Below, piece by piece: positions 1 to 7,352 of a stretch of 20,632 nucleotides of DNA. Location of the stretch: positions 1 through 20,632 of the forward strand of contig JACMPS010000095.1 in assembly GCA_014377395.1 (NCBI GenBank), read 5' to 3'. The notes under the pieces were generated by a model that was given only the letters and a program-made list of their open reading frames with translations, was not told the origin of the DNA and made no database searches. Source of the DNA: Chthonomonadaceae bacterium (GTDB taxonomy: Bacteria; Armatimonadota; Chthonomonadetes; Chthonomonadales; Chthonomonadaceae). A program made the position numbers and the translations under genes. The number at the start of each line of letters is the position of its first letter. Position 1 is the stretch's first letter.

Positions 1-1295
1 GCGACACAATCAAACTCGATGAAGACCTCGTGGAACTTGAAACGGACAAAGCGAATGTTCCGATCCCTTCTCCCTACGCAGGAATTTTGCTGAGCATCGA
101 AACCAAAGAGGGCGACATTGTATCAGTGAATGACCTGATCGCCACTATCGGTGATTCAGGCGATGCTCACACGACTGCAAGCACAGCCACTCTGGAGAAG
201 ACTCCCACCGAAAACGCAACTCCCGCCGATGCGAAAACGGAGCCGGATGCCTCCACGCCTGACTATTCCGCCAAAACAAAGCCCGTTTCAAGTGAAAGTG
301 CGGCTTCAGTTGTTGCGGATATCGGGAGTAAACTGGGCGTGACTCCGGTGGCGGAGCGTGTTGCCGCCGCTAACAATGTCAACCTTTCCGAGATCAAAGG
401 CACGGGCGCAGGTGGCAAGATTATGAAGGATGATGTTGAGGCTCATGTGAAGTCCGGTGTCTCTTCTCCGAGTGTCGCCTCTGCGATTACGCCCGCAAAG
501 CCGCAGGTCGAAAGCGTTTCCACCCCCATTGCACCGAAAGCAACCTCGACTGTTGCCCCCGCCGTGCAGGGTTCTACACTGTCTGCCGCAAATGATTCGC
601 GTGTGGAGCGTCGTCCCATGACACGCCGCCGACAGGTGATCGCCGCAAACCTCAAAAACGCACAGAACACGGCGGCAATGCTGACCACATTTAACGATGT
701 TGACATGACGGCGATCATGGACTTGAGAAAGCGACGCAATGAGGCGTTCGAGAAGAGAAACGGCGTCAAACTAGGGTTTATGTCGTTCTTCACCAAAGCG
801 GTTGTCGGAGCACTCAAAGCGTTTCCTCTGCTCAACGCGGAGATTGACGGCACGGATTTGCTGATCAAGCATTATTATGACATCGGCATTGCAGTGGGTG
901 CGGTCGAGGGGCTTGTGGTTCCCATCATTCGTGAGGCGGACGGCAAAACCTTCGCGGGAATCGAAAAGGAAATCGGGGTACTGGCAGGACGCGCACGAGA
1001 AAATAAACTCAGTCTCTCCGAGATGATGGGCGGTACGTTCACGATCACAAACGGCGGAATCTTCGGATCGATGATGTCCACACCGATCTTGAATTATCCG
1101 CAGGTGGGAATCCTCGGAATGCACTCGATTATTCAGCGTCCCGTAGCAATCAATAATGAAGTCGTGATTCGCCCGATGATGTACCTTGCTCTCTCCTACG
1201 ATCACCGAATTGTGGACGGCTCGGAGGCGGTTCGATTTTTGGTTCGCGTCAAGGAAATGGTGGAAGACCCGGAAACTCTGCTTGTTGAGGGCTAG
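1..1295 (+). CDS. sucB: Dihydrolipoyl succinyltransferase, E2 of 2-oxoglutarate dehydrogenase (5' end cut off)
   Basis: The E2 core of the 2-oxoglutarate dehydrogenase complex moves the succinyl group from lipoate to CoA in the TCA cycle. The frame is open to the left edge (first whole codon at base 3), so about 25-30 N-terminal residues are missing. A GTG at 30 lies inside the lipoyl domain and is not the start. Seen in order: the end of a lipoyl domain with the lipoylated lysine in ETDKA (about fragment residue 16); an Ala/Pro/Thr-rich linker; a peripheral subunit-binding domain (about 105-150, GTGAGGKIMKDDV); a second linker; and the acyltransferase domain ending in ALSYDHRIVDG, with the catalytic His and Asp near 401 and 405. 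The stretches QNTAAMLTTFNDVDM and KLGFMSFFTKAVV match the succinyl type rather than the pyruvate type. sucA would be expected upstream, outside the window. No obvious T-rich terminator follows; a repeat begins 50 bases downstream. Confidence 0.93.
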   Translation, partial: DTIKLDEDLVELETDKANVPIPSPYAGILLSIETKEGDIVSVNDLIATIGDSGDAHTTASTATLEKTPTENATPADAKTEPDASTPDYSAKTKPVSSESAASVVADIGSKLGVTPVAERVAAANNVNLSEIKGTGAGGKIMKDDVEAHVKSGVSSPSVASAITPAKPQVESVSTPIAPKATSTVAPAVQGSTLSAANDSRVERRPMTRRRQVIAANLKNAQNTAAMLTTFNDVDMTAIMDLRKRRNEAFEKRNGVKLGFMSFFTKAVVGALKAFPLLNAEIDGTDLLIKHYYDIGIAVGAVEGLVVPIIREADGKTFAGIEKEIGVLAGRARENKLSLSEMMGGTFTITNGGIFGSMMSTPILNYPQVGILGMHSIIQRPVAINNEVVIRPMMYLALSYDHRIVDGSEAVRFLVRVKEMVEDPETLLVEG

Positions 1296-1345
1296 ATTCT
1301 TTGGCTAATTTCCGACCCTTTCCCTTACGGAGTTAAGAACGACAA

Positions 1346-1405
1346 AAGAGAGTCCGGGGAATAAATTCCCCGGCTACAAAAGCGCGAAGTCCACCTGCGT
1401 GGACT
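1346..1405 (+). repeat. Dispersed palindromic repeat, copy A1
   Basis: Two hairpins lie side by side: CCGGGGAATAAATTCCCCGG (1354-1373, perfect) and AGTCCAC/GTGGACT around a CTGC-type loop (1389-1405). A nearly identical copy lies in opposite orientation at 7353-7411. This is one of nine copies of an AT-cored repeat family in the window. Confidence 0.85.
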
Positions 1406-1466
1406 CAATGCAAAGGCACGGCGATGTTTTCTCGTCTGATCTCTGAAGTCCTCTATCTCCCCTTGG

Positions 1467-1533
1467 GACACGGACTTGGTGTCCGCAGGACACGGGGCGG
1501 TACGCCTCACAGCGCGGAATTCATTCCTGCGGC
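1467..1533 (-). repeat. Dispersed repeat, copy A2
   Basis: Read on the minus strand, it begins GCCGCAGGAATGAATTCCG and ends in CCGCCCCGTGTCCTGCGGACAC. It closely matches copy A9 at 18452-18517. It lies just before modA and covers an in-frame GTG at 1476, which makes that upstream start implausible. Confidence 0.8.
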
Positions 1534-1559
1534 AAACACAGGGGAAGTACGAGCAAAGC

Positions 1560-2411
1560 ATGAACGTGCGAGAGATTTCAGCGAGGCTTGTTTCGCGTCG
1601 CCCCTCCCTCTGGGGGAGGGCAATTTTTGTTCTGTTGCCGCTCCTTCTCACTGCGTGTCACAATGTTTCAACTTCTGACAACGGGACGGAGACGCTGCCG
1701 ACACCGCGCCGAACCGAAAACCGAGTTGCCGCCGCCGCCGATCTGACCGACGCTTTCACCGAAATCGGGATCGCTTTTGAGAAAGAAACGGGAACGAAAG
1801 TAAGCCTGACTTTTGGGGCAACCGGACAACTGACCACGCAAATTGAGAACGGTGCGCCCTTCGATGTGTTTGCCGCCGCAGACAACAGTTATGTCACGCG
1901 ATTGGAGAAGGGTGGCAAAACAGTTTCAGGGACTTCGCAGGTCTACGCAATTGGCACTCTCGCGCTCTGGACAAAGAAAAGCACGAAAGACGCGGGGAAA
2001 GTCGCGGATTTGTCCGTATGGGCAAAAACTGCCCCTCTCAGAGTTGCGATAGCCAACCCGGAAGTCGCTCCCTATGGAAGAGCGGCAAAAGAGGCATTAC
2101 ATAATGCGGGAGTGCTGGCGCAAATCGAGCCAAAACTGGTTTATGCGGAAAATGTGAGACAGGCTAGGCAATACGCACAAACCGGGAATGTGGACGCGGC
2201 ACTTTTACCGATCTCTCTGACAAAAGGTTTACCCGGTAGCGCCCTTCCGATCCCTGAGAATCTCTATACGCCCCTACAACAAATGATTGTCCTGCTCAAA
2301 CCGGCGGTACATTCCTCCGAAGCCTACACGTTCGAGAATTACGTCATGGGAAAGGGAAAAGTGGTTCTGGCGCGACATGGCTTTGCCCTGCCGAAGAACG
2401 CTCTTCGCTAG
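1560..2411 (+). CDS. modA: Molybdate ABC transporter substrate-binding lipoprotein ModA
   Basis: An extracytoplasmic molybdate (or tungstate) binding protein that delivers the anion to ModB. From the ATG at 1560 it has 283 residues, usual for the family. A basic N-terminus is followed by a hydrophobic run and the lipobox LLTAC, with the lipidated Cys at 33, so it is probably a membrane-tethered lipoprotein. The binding fold shows RVAAAADLTDAF (about 55-66), TFGATGQLTTQIENGAPFDV (84-103) and FAAAD, the hallmark segments of ModA. The frame stays open upstream to a GTG at 1476, but that part is repeat A2, so 1560 is preferred. A weak GGGGAAG lies about 13-15 bases upstream. Part of the signal peptide (RRPSLWGR) is encoded by a GC-rich palindrome. 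modB follows after 10 bases, so the two are cotranscribed. Confidence 0.88.
   Translation: MNVREISARLVSRRPSLWGRAIFVLLPLLLTACHNVSTSDNGTETLPTPRRTENRVAAAADLTDAFTEIGIAFEKETGTKVSLTFGATGQLTTQIENGAPFDVFAAADNSYVTRLEKGGKTVSGTSQVYAIGTLALWTKKSTKDAGKVADLSVWAKTAPLRVAIANPEVAPYGRAAKEALHNAGVLAQIEPKLVYAENVRQARQYAQTGNVDAALLPISLTKGLPGSALPIPENLYTPLQQMIVLLKPAVHSSEAYTFENYVMGKGKVVLARHGFALPKNALR
1600..1620. repeat. GC-rich palindrome inside the modA signal-peptide region (B1)
   Basis: CCCTCCCTC-TGGGGGAGGG resembles the GC-rich palindromes found between genes at 11256-11296, 15768-15850 and 18540-18583, but here it is translated as part of modA. Confidence 0.5.
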
Positions 2412-2421
2412 AGGACGGTTG

Positions 2422-3075
2422 ATGTCTTTTTCCCCCCTGCTTCTCTCCCTTCATGTTTCCCTTTTCGCAACGCTTTTGATTGCGGTTTTCGGTACGCCCC
2501 TTGCCCTCCTCCTCTCCCGCAAAAAACTTCCCGCTCGTGCGGTACTGGAAACGCTCACCCTGCTCCCACTCGTGTTACCCCCGACCGTCACCGGATATTA
2601 TCTGCTGACTACGTTCGGAATCGAGTCCGTTGCGGGCAAAATCTATCGCTCCCTTACGGGAAGTGATCTTGTTTTTACATTGCAGGGTGCGATTCTGGCG
2701 GCTTGTATTGTCGGGTTCCCGCTTTATGTGAGAACGGCACAGACGGCTTTGAGTAGCATGGACAGGGAATTAAGCGAACAGGCTCAGGTGGACGGAGCGA
2801 GTTGGGGGCAAACAATCTTTTTGGTTCGGATTCCACTTGCAAAGGGAGGTATGATCGGCGGTATAAGTATGGCGTTTGCCCGCACCCTCGGCGATTTCGG
2901 CGCGACGCTGATGATTGCAGGGAACATCCCCGGCAAAACCCGCACCGCGTCTATGGCGATCTACGATGCCGTTGAAAACAACGACGTACAAACAGCAGGA
3001 TTGCTTTCACTCTGCCTTGCCGGAATGTGCCTTTTATGTACCTTGCTGGCGGTACACGCTCTCCGCCACGACTGA
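2422..3075 (+). CDS. modB: Molybdate ABC transporter permease ModB
   Basis: The inner-membrane channel subunit of the molybdate importer, 217 residues. The ATG at 2422 follows GAGGA (2411-2415) with a 6-base spacer; a longer open frame upstream would run inside modA and is rejected. About five hydrophobic segments are visible (roughly 5-32, 42-66, 84-106, 143-167 and 190-214). The cytoplasmic EAA loop that docks on the ATPase is at 119-140 (EQAQVDGASWGQTIFLVRIP), followed by the family-typical FARTLGDFGATLMIAGNIPG. No modC (ATPase) gene follows. Instead, the last 42 bases overlap the 3' end of the convergent TPR gene. The importer must therefore use an ATPase encoded elsewhere. Confidence 0.9.
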   Translation: MSFSPLLLSLHVSLFATLLIAVFGTPLALLLSRKKLPARAVLETLTLLPLVLPPTVTGYYLLTTFGIESVAGKIYRSLTGSDLVFTLQGAILAACIVGFPLYVRTAQTALSSMDRELSEQAQVDGASWGQTIFLVRIPLAKGGMIGGISMAFARTLGDFGATLMIAGNIPGKTRTASMAIYDAVENNDVQTAGLLSLCLAGMCLLCTLLAVHALRHD

Positions 3076-4128
3076 CGGATTATATGACTGAACAAGGATT
3101 GGAGCGGCTTCTTTCTGTGCGAGATACATCAGCAATGCCTCGGCTTTTCTGTGGTAGTAGGGCATCACAGGCATCTGTAAAACCTCTTCGCAAAGGGCTT
3201 TCGCACGAATGGGATTGTTGTAGTGAACAAACGCTCTGGCTTTGATCAAAAGTGGATAGGCGCGTGCATGAGGAATTTTTGCTACCGAAAGCGCGAGATC
3301 GGCGTAGTAGCGAGCACGTTCCCAATCTTCTCTTTTCGAGGCAAGAAGCGCGATGCCCGAATAAGCACTGCGTTGGTCAAATTCACTCATCAGGTCAATC
3401 CGTGTGAGCAGGGTCGCCTGGATTGTCTCCGCTTCTTGGAGGCGTCCCATCTCCGTATAACAGTTCATTTTAAGCGTCTCGATTACCGCCCCAAAATGCT
3501 TGATATGCACTTTAGAAGGTGAAATCGAGTTCAAGATGTTAAGTGCCTGGTCCGGTTTGTTGTCGTAAAGCCGATAGCAGGCGATCAAAATAGAGGAGGA
3601 AGTTTGCGTCCCGCTTTTGTCGGAAAAGAGAGTTGATGAGGAATTAATCAATGCCTCTCCGTCCGCATACTGTCCCCGGAACAAAAGGATGTAGGCACGG
3701 GCAAGAATGGCATTGGCCTGAAGAGCCGTCGAAAGAGGGGCTTCGGAAGTCATCGAGTCGAGTAGCCTTTCCGCCTTTTCCAGATTGCCGTGAAAGGCTT
3801 CGACAAAAGCAAGATTGGACTGAACCAGAAAGCGTGTTCTTTTTGACGAAGGCTTCCGTGAGTTTGTGAGTGCCTCCTCAAAGAACTCTTTTGCTTCGGG
3901 CAAGCGGTTTTGCATCATTTCGGTAAGCCCAACGTTGTTTGCGGCAGTTGCCCGCAGGGGTGCGTAAAGTATCACCATTTTGCTGGTTCGATAAAAAAAT
4001 CGAAAGTAACGTTCGGCACGGACATAATTGCCTTCACGATAGTGTTTCAGCCCCAGACGGTTAGGAACAGCCGGGAGAAGAATGAGCAATGCTTCCAGTA
4101 ATAGGACAACAAAAATAAAGAGTTCCAT
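3034..4128 (-). CDS. Membrane-anchored TPR-like repeat protein, function unknown
   Basis: A 364-residue protein with one N-terminal hydrophobic helix (about 1-20, MELFIFVVLLLEALLILLP). The rest is helical and built of tetratricopeptide-like pairs, for example GNYVRAERYFRFFYR, NRLPEAKEFFEEAL, GNLEKAERLLDSM, KPDQALNILNSI, GRLQEAETIQATL, DWERARYYADLAL and NPIRAKALCEEVL. Such repeats usually bind partner proteins; no enzymatic motif is seen. The start is uncertain: ATG at 4128 opens directly into the membrane helix, while TTG at 4161 and GTG at 4143 are possible in frame, and none has a good ribosome binding site. It lies about 42 bases after coaX on the same strand and is probably cotranscribed. 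Its 3' end overlaps modB by 42 bases on the other strand. Confidence 0.75.
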   Translation of the reverse strand: MELFIFVVLLLEALLILLPAVPNRLGLKHYREGNYVRAERYFRFFYRTSKMVILYAPLRATAANNVGLTEMMQNRLPEAKEFFEEALTNSRKPSSKRTRFLVQSNLAFVEAFHGNLEKAERLLDSMTSEAPLSTALQANAILARAYILLFRGQYADGEALINSSSTLFSDKSGTQTSSSILIACYRLYDNKPDQALNILNSISPSKVHIKHFGAVIETLKMNCYTEMGRLQEAETIQATLLTRIDLMSEFDQRSAYSGIALLASKREDWERARYYADLALSVAKIPHARAYPLLIKARAFVHYNNPIRAKALCEEVLQMPVMPYYHRKAEALLMYLAQKEAAPILVQSYNPSVVAESVYRQQGT

Positions 4129-4170
4129 AGGGAGTAAGGTCACGCGAGAACCGTGCCACAAAGCGCGGCA

Positions 4171-4953
4171 CTAAAGGGTTGTGTGACGCTCGAAGAGAAG
4201 GCGCAAGCCCTCCAACGTCACCAGTTGGTCAACGACTTCTATGGTACGGCTTTCCCCGTGAATGAGTTCCGCAAGCCCCCCTGTTGCAATCACGCGGGCA
4301 TGATCGCCGAGTTCTCTGCGAAACCGTTCCACCATTGCGTCGGTTTGTCCGGCAAACCCAAAGACAATGCCGCTTTGCATCGCGTGACCCGTGTTTTGTC
4401 CGATAGCGCGGGGCGGAGCCACAAACTCAACCCGGTAAAGCCGTGCCGCATTCCGAAATAATGCATCCATTGAGATTCCGATGCCGGGAAGAATTGCCCC
4501 GCCAAGATAGTCGCCATTTTCGGCGATTGCATCAAACGTCGTCGCAGTTCCAAAGTCCACCACGATGCAGGGACCCCCGTACTTCTTAAAGGCACCCACC
4601 GCGTTACAGATTCGGTCTGCTCCTACTCCTGAAACGGGTTCGTAATGAACCTTGATTCCCGACTCGGTTTCTGCGGTCACAAAAAACGGTTCTACTTTGA
4701 GGTAGAGGCGTGAAAGTTCCGCCAGCGTCTCATTCATTGTCGGCACAACGCTTGAAATCGCGACATGGTGAATTTGCTCAACGCTGATTTTCGAGTGCGC
4801 CAGTAAATCCATCAAAAGCATTCCGTGTTCGTCGGTGGTGCGCTCACGGTCGGTGCGAATCCGCCAATCGCCGATCAGAGCGGCACTTTCGCCACGCCCC
4901 CTATAAACCGCCAGCGTGATATTGGTATTGCCTACGTCAACCGCGAGTAGCAT
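4171..4953 (-). CDS. coaX: Type III pantothenate kinase
   Basis: Phosphorylates pantothenate with ATP, the first committed step of coenzyme A synthesis, in the cytoplasm. It has 260 residues, normal for the CoaX type. The ASKHA-fold motifs are all present: DVGNTN near the N-terminus (6-11, phosphate 1), GADR (111-114, pantothenate site), DFGTATTFD (133-141, phosphate 2) and GGAILPGI (151-158). The C-terminal GIVFGFAGQTDAMV and VIATGGLAELI segments are also typical. The ATG at 4953 starts directly at the conserved MLLAVDVGNT, so the start is secure although the ribosome binding site is poor. The TPR gene follows after about 42 bases. A hairpin at 5029-5059 separates it from nuoI upstream, so it probably has its own promoter in 4954-5028, though I see no strong one. 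Confidence 0.95.
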   Translation of the reverse strand: MLLAVDVGNTNITLAVYRGRGESAALIGDWRIRTDRERTTDEHGMLLMDLLAHSKISVEQIHHVAISSVVPTMNETLAELSRLYLKVEPFFVTAETESGIKVHYEPVSGVGADRICNAVGAFKKYGGPCIVVDFGTATTFDAIAENGDYLGGAILPGIGISMDALFRNAARLYRVEFVAPPRAIGQNTGHAMQSGIVFGFAGQTDAMVERFRRELGDHARVIATGGLAELIHGESRTIEVVDQLVTLEGLRLLFERHTTL

Positions 4954-5028
4954 AAAAAAAGGTTCTTTCTACAGGACTGTACCGAATAAGTCACACAGGG
5001 AATTTCGCGTTCCCGCTGAGGAAAGGAA

Positions 5029-5059
5029 AAACGTTCGGCTTAAAAAGAGCCGAACGTTT
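5029..5059 (-). terminator. Hairpin terminator after nuoI
   Basis: A perfect 12-bp stem, AAACGTTCGGCT with AGCCGAACGTTT, around a 7-base loop. On the minus strand it is followed by a short T run (the stem's TTT plus TTCC). It lies 26 bases past the nuoI stop and just before the coaX leader. Confidence 0.8.
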
Positions 5060-5084
5060 CTTGATTTCCGAGATCGAAAGCGGC

Positions 5085-5621
5085 TTATTTTGCGGCGTTT
5101 TCCCGGTTCATGGCACCAATGGTTGAGGCGGGAATCATCGTCTCCATAGGTGCGGCTTCGAGAAACATTTCTTTGGTGTAAAGAAAATCTTCACGAGTGT
5201 AGTCCGACAACTCAAAGTCTTTGCGGAGAACGATGGCTCCAGTAGGACAGGCGTCCTGACAGAATCCGCAAAAGATGCAACGCAACATATTGATTTCGTA
5301 TTTTGCAGCGTAACGCTCACCGGGAGAGAAACGTTGTTCGTCCGTGTTTTCCGCCGCCTGAACGTAAATACACCGAGCGGGACACGCTCCCGCGCAAAGG
5401 CTACACCCGATACATTTTTCGAGCCCGTTGTCGTAGCGGGTCAGGACGTGCCGCCAACGAGTACGCGGGTATTGCTCACGTCGCTCTTCCGGGTACTGAA
5501 TCGTGTCTACGGGCTTTGTTTTAAGTTGTTGCTCGGCATAGTGGCGGAACGTAATTCCAAACCCCGTCCGCAGGGCGTTCGCGCCATCTATCGTGCTTTT
5601 TAGAAAAGTCCCCAAACTCAT
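5085..5621 (-). CDS. nuoI: NADH-quinone oxidoreductase subunit I (two 4Fe-4S clusters)
   Basis: The ferredoxin-like subunit of respiratory Complex I, carrying electrons in the peripheral arm towards NuoB. It has 178 residues. Two classic cluster motifs are present: Cys70, 73, 76 and 80 (CIGCSLCAGACP) and Cys115, 118, 121 and 125 (CIFCGFCQDACP). The N-terminal GFGITFRHY and the stretch YPEERREQYPRTRWRH match the family. The ATG at 5621 is preceded by AGGAG with a 10-base spacer. It lies 65 bases after nuoB on the same strand and ends at a strong terminator. Subunits C, D and H, which normally lie around this pair, are absent, so the rest of Complex I must be encoded elsewhere. Confidence 0.95.
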   Translation of the reverse strand: MSLGTFLKSTIDGANALRTGFGITFRHYAEQQLKTKPVDTIQYPEERREQYPRTRWRHVLTRYDNGLEKCIGCSLCAGACPARCIYVQAAENTDEQRFSPGERYAAKYEINMLRCIFCGFCQDACPTGAIVLRKDFELSDYTREDFLYTKEMFLEAAPMETMIPASTIGAMNRENAAK

Positions 5622-5686
5622 AAGAATCTCACTCCTGCGTAAATCCTACGTCTCACTTGTTTTTGCGCTTATTGCTTTGTGCCGAC

Positions 5687-6235
5687 TTACATTTTCAGGA
5701 GGGGCAGTTCGACAAGACGCCCGGACGTTCCCGCTTTGATTTTTTCCTGCAATTTGATGATGCCGTAAATGAGGGCATCCGGTGAAGGCGGGCAACCCGG
5801 CACATACACGTCAACGGGAACAATCTGGTCTACACCCTGAATGATCGCGTAATTGTTGTAGACGCCCCCCGAAGACGCACACGCCCCCATGCTGATCACC
5901 CACTTTGGATTGGGCATCTGGTCATAAATCTGACGCAGGACGGGCCCCATTTTCGTGGAAACGCGCCCTGCCACAATCATGACATCCGCCTGACGCGGCG
6001 AAGCGCGAAACACTTCCGCTCCGAAACGGCTGAGGTCAAAGCGGGACGCCGCTGAAGCCATCATCTCAATCGCACAACACGCCAGCCCGAAAGTCAGGGG
6101 CCACAGGGAGTTACGCCGCGCCCAATTCACTAATTCGTCCAATTTTGCCAGCACAACAGGAGACCCGCCGGGTCCGAATCCCGGAACCGGGGTCGCCGAA
6201 TCGTGCAAAGAAATCTCTGTTACCGATCTTGCCAT
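5687..6235 (-). CDS. nuoB: NADH-quinone oxidoreductase subunit B (cluster N2)
   Basis: The Complex I subunit that holds 4Fe-4S cluster N2, the last cluster before quinone. It has 182 residues. The adjacent cysteines of the N2 motif are seen at 53-54 (GLACCAIEMM), with the other ligands at 119 (MGACASSGG) and 148 (VPGCPPSPDAL). VAGRVSTKMGPVLRQIYDQM is also typical. The ATG at 6235 follows AAGGAG with a roughly 10-base spacer. On the minus strand, a TACAAT at 6298-6293 could serve as a -10 box about 60 bases upstream of the start, but no good -35 accompanies it. It leads a two-gene unit with nuoI. Confidence 0.95.
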   Translation of the reverse strand: MARSVTEISLHDSATPVPGFGPGGSPVVLAKLDELVNWARRNSLWPLTFGLACCAIEMMASAASRFDLSRFGAEVFRASPRQADVMIVAGRVSTKMGPVLRQIYDQMPNPKWVISMGACASSGGVYNNYAIIQGVDQIVPVDVYVPGCPPSPDALIYGIIKLQEKIKAGTSGRLVELPLLKM

Positions 6236-6398
6236 TTTTAAACGGCTCCTTCTCTCTTCACTACTTTACTTCAATACGAATTTATTAAGATGATTGTACC
6301 CTGTAGCGGCACGAAGAGGCGAGTCTTTCCTCCGCTTTCTGGAGAACACGCTTACCCTCGCTTGACTCAGGGCGGGTCTCTCTATCAAACTGAGCGAG

Positions 6399-7031
6399 TT
6401 GATAAATTTTCAGCGAGAAAGACAGCGCGAACAGATGAAGCGAAAATTTTCTAGTTTGACACTTGAAGAGGTGATGCAGTTAGTCCCTGCACAACACCTA
6501 TCGAAGTGGACATTGGAAACCTCCGCTCGTGCCTCTAGCAATACGCTTCTCGATCTCTTCCGTCGGTTTAAATCCTTTGATCTGACGGGTTCGGAGGCGG
6601 CAAAAGTGATGCTGATTGACGCGCTTCTCGTTGAAATTGTGCCGGATTATCCTTCTCTCAAGGTGTGGAAATCAGCCTCTCTTGAATCGGAAACCGTTGC
6701 GGGAATAGCAGACTACCTGGTTGCACCAACACGCGCCTACCTGAAAACTCCGTTGCTCTGTGCCATCGAAGCAAAGCGAGATAATTTCGATGCAGGATAG
6801 GTGCAGTGCATTGCAGAAATGGCGACGTGTCAACAAAATAATCGGCGTGACGGCTACGAAACTGAAGTGCATGGAATCGTCTCGAATGGTCAGGGATGGG
6901 TTTTCTACTCTCTGACGGAAAAAGAAGAAGTTCTTGTCTCCGGTCTTTACACCACCAATGCCTTGCCGGATTTACTGGGAGCGATCAGCACGGTCTTCGA
7001 GAGGTGCGCCCGTAATGTTCCGGCGGCGTAA
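6399..7031 (+). pseudogene. PD-(D/E)xK nuclease-like protein, interrupted by in-frame TAG
   Basis: One continuous frame of about 200 codons is split by TAG at 6798-6800. The first part shows a likely PD-(D/E)xK core: Asp in GIADYLV, then Glu-x-Lys in CAIEAKRDN. Just after comes FDAG-stop-VQCIAEMATCQQNN, then GIVSNGQGWVFYSL. In related hypothetical proteins known to me, a Trp often stands where the stop lies, so TGG to TAG is the simplest explanation. That family comparison is from memory. The two halves keep normal composition and frame, so the damage is recent, or the stop is read through, or there is a base-call error. The start is uncertain: TTG at 6399 or, more likely, ATG at 6435. Partner and target are unknown. 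It stands alone between nuoB (divergent) and a repeat-filled gap. Confidence 0.7.
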
Positions 7032-7051
7032 ACCTCACTTCTATAATTCCC

Positions 7052-7201
7052 TTAGAGGGTGTTGAAAAAGTAGCAGTCTTTTGTAAATGCGGCGGAATAA
7101 ATTCGCCGCTTAGAAGCTACGCCGGTAGTCCTGCGGACACAAATTCCGCGTGATCACTTCTGAGGTTAATAGGAGAGATAGATTTTTTCAACACCCTCTT
7201 A
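7052..7201. mobile_element. MITE-like element, 150 bp with terminal inverted repeats
   Basis: The ends are inverted copies: GAGGGTGTTGAAAAA at 7055-7069 and its complement TTTTTCAACACCCTC at 7184-7198, 15 of 15 matching. Both are flanked by TTA (7052-7054 and 7199-7201), which looks like a 3-base target duplication. There is no transposase inside. The end sequence and a TNA-type duplication recall IS5-superfamily elements, but this is from memory. The interior carries dispersed repeat A3. It is probably a non-autonomous element mobilised by a transposase encoded elsewhere. Confidence 0.72.
7089..7150 (+). repeat. Dispersed repeat, copy A3 (inside the MITE-like element)
   Basis: Begins with the palindrome GCGGCGGAATAAATTCGCCG and continues to GGTAGTCCTGCGGACAC. 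It aligns well with copy A7 at 14878-14939. Confidence 0.75.
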
Positions 7202-7220
7202 GCGCGAGATGAAGCACACA

Positions 7221-7278
7221 CCGCAGCAATGAATTCCGCGCCCCGTTCCACCCCTGAATTGGCTAAAATTCGGACACC
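7221..7278 (+). repeat. Dispersed repeat, copy A4
   Basis: CCGCAGCAATGAATTCCGCG through to TTCGGACACC. It aligns along its length with copy A8 at 15673-15730. Confidence 0.65.
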
Positions 7279-7352
7279 ACACTCATATTTCTGACTAAAG
7301 TGAAAGGTTTTCGGCAATTGAAACTCAGAGCATTGCCATTGCGTTTGCATTA

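Noticed and set aside
1354..1373. CCGGGGAATAAATTCCCCGG as terminator of sucB
   Set aside because: There is no T run after the hairpin, and the same hairpin occurs elsewhere as part of a dispersed repeat.
1476..1559. N-terminal extension of modA from GTG 1476
   Set aside because: It translates repeat A2, adds no signal-peptide feature and has no ribosome binding site; the ATG at 1560 gives a normal lipoprotein signal.
2287..2421. N-terminal extension of modB inside modA
   Set aside because: It overlaps modA in another frame; the ATG at 2422 has a good ribosome binding site and begins at the first membrane helix.
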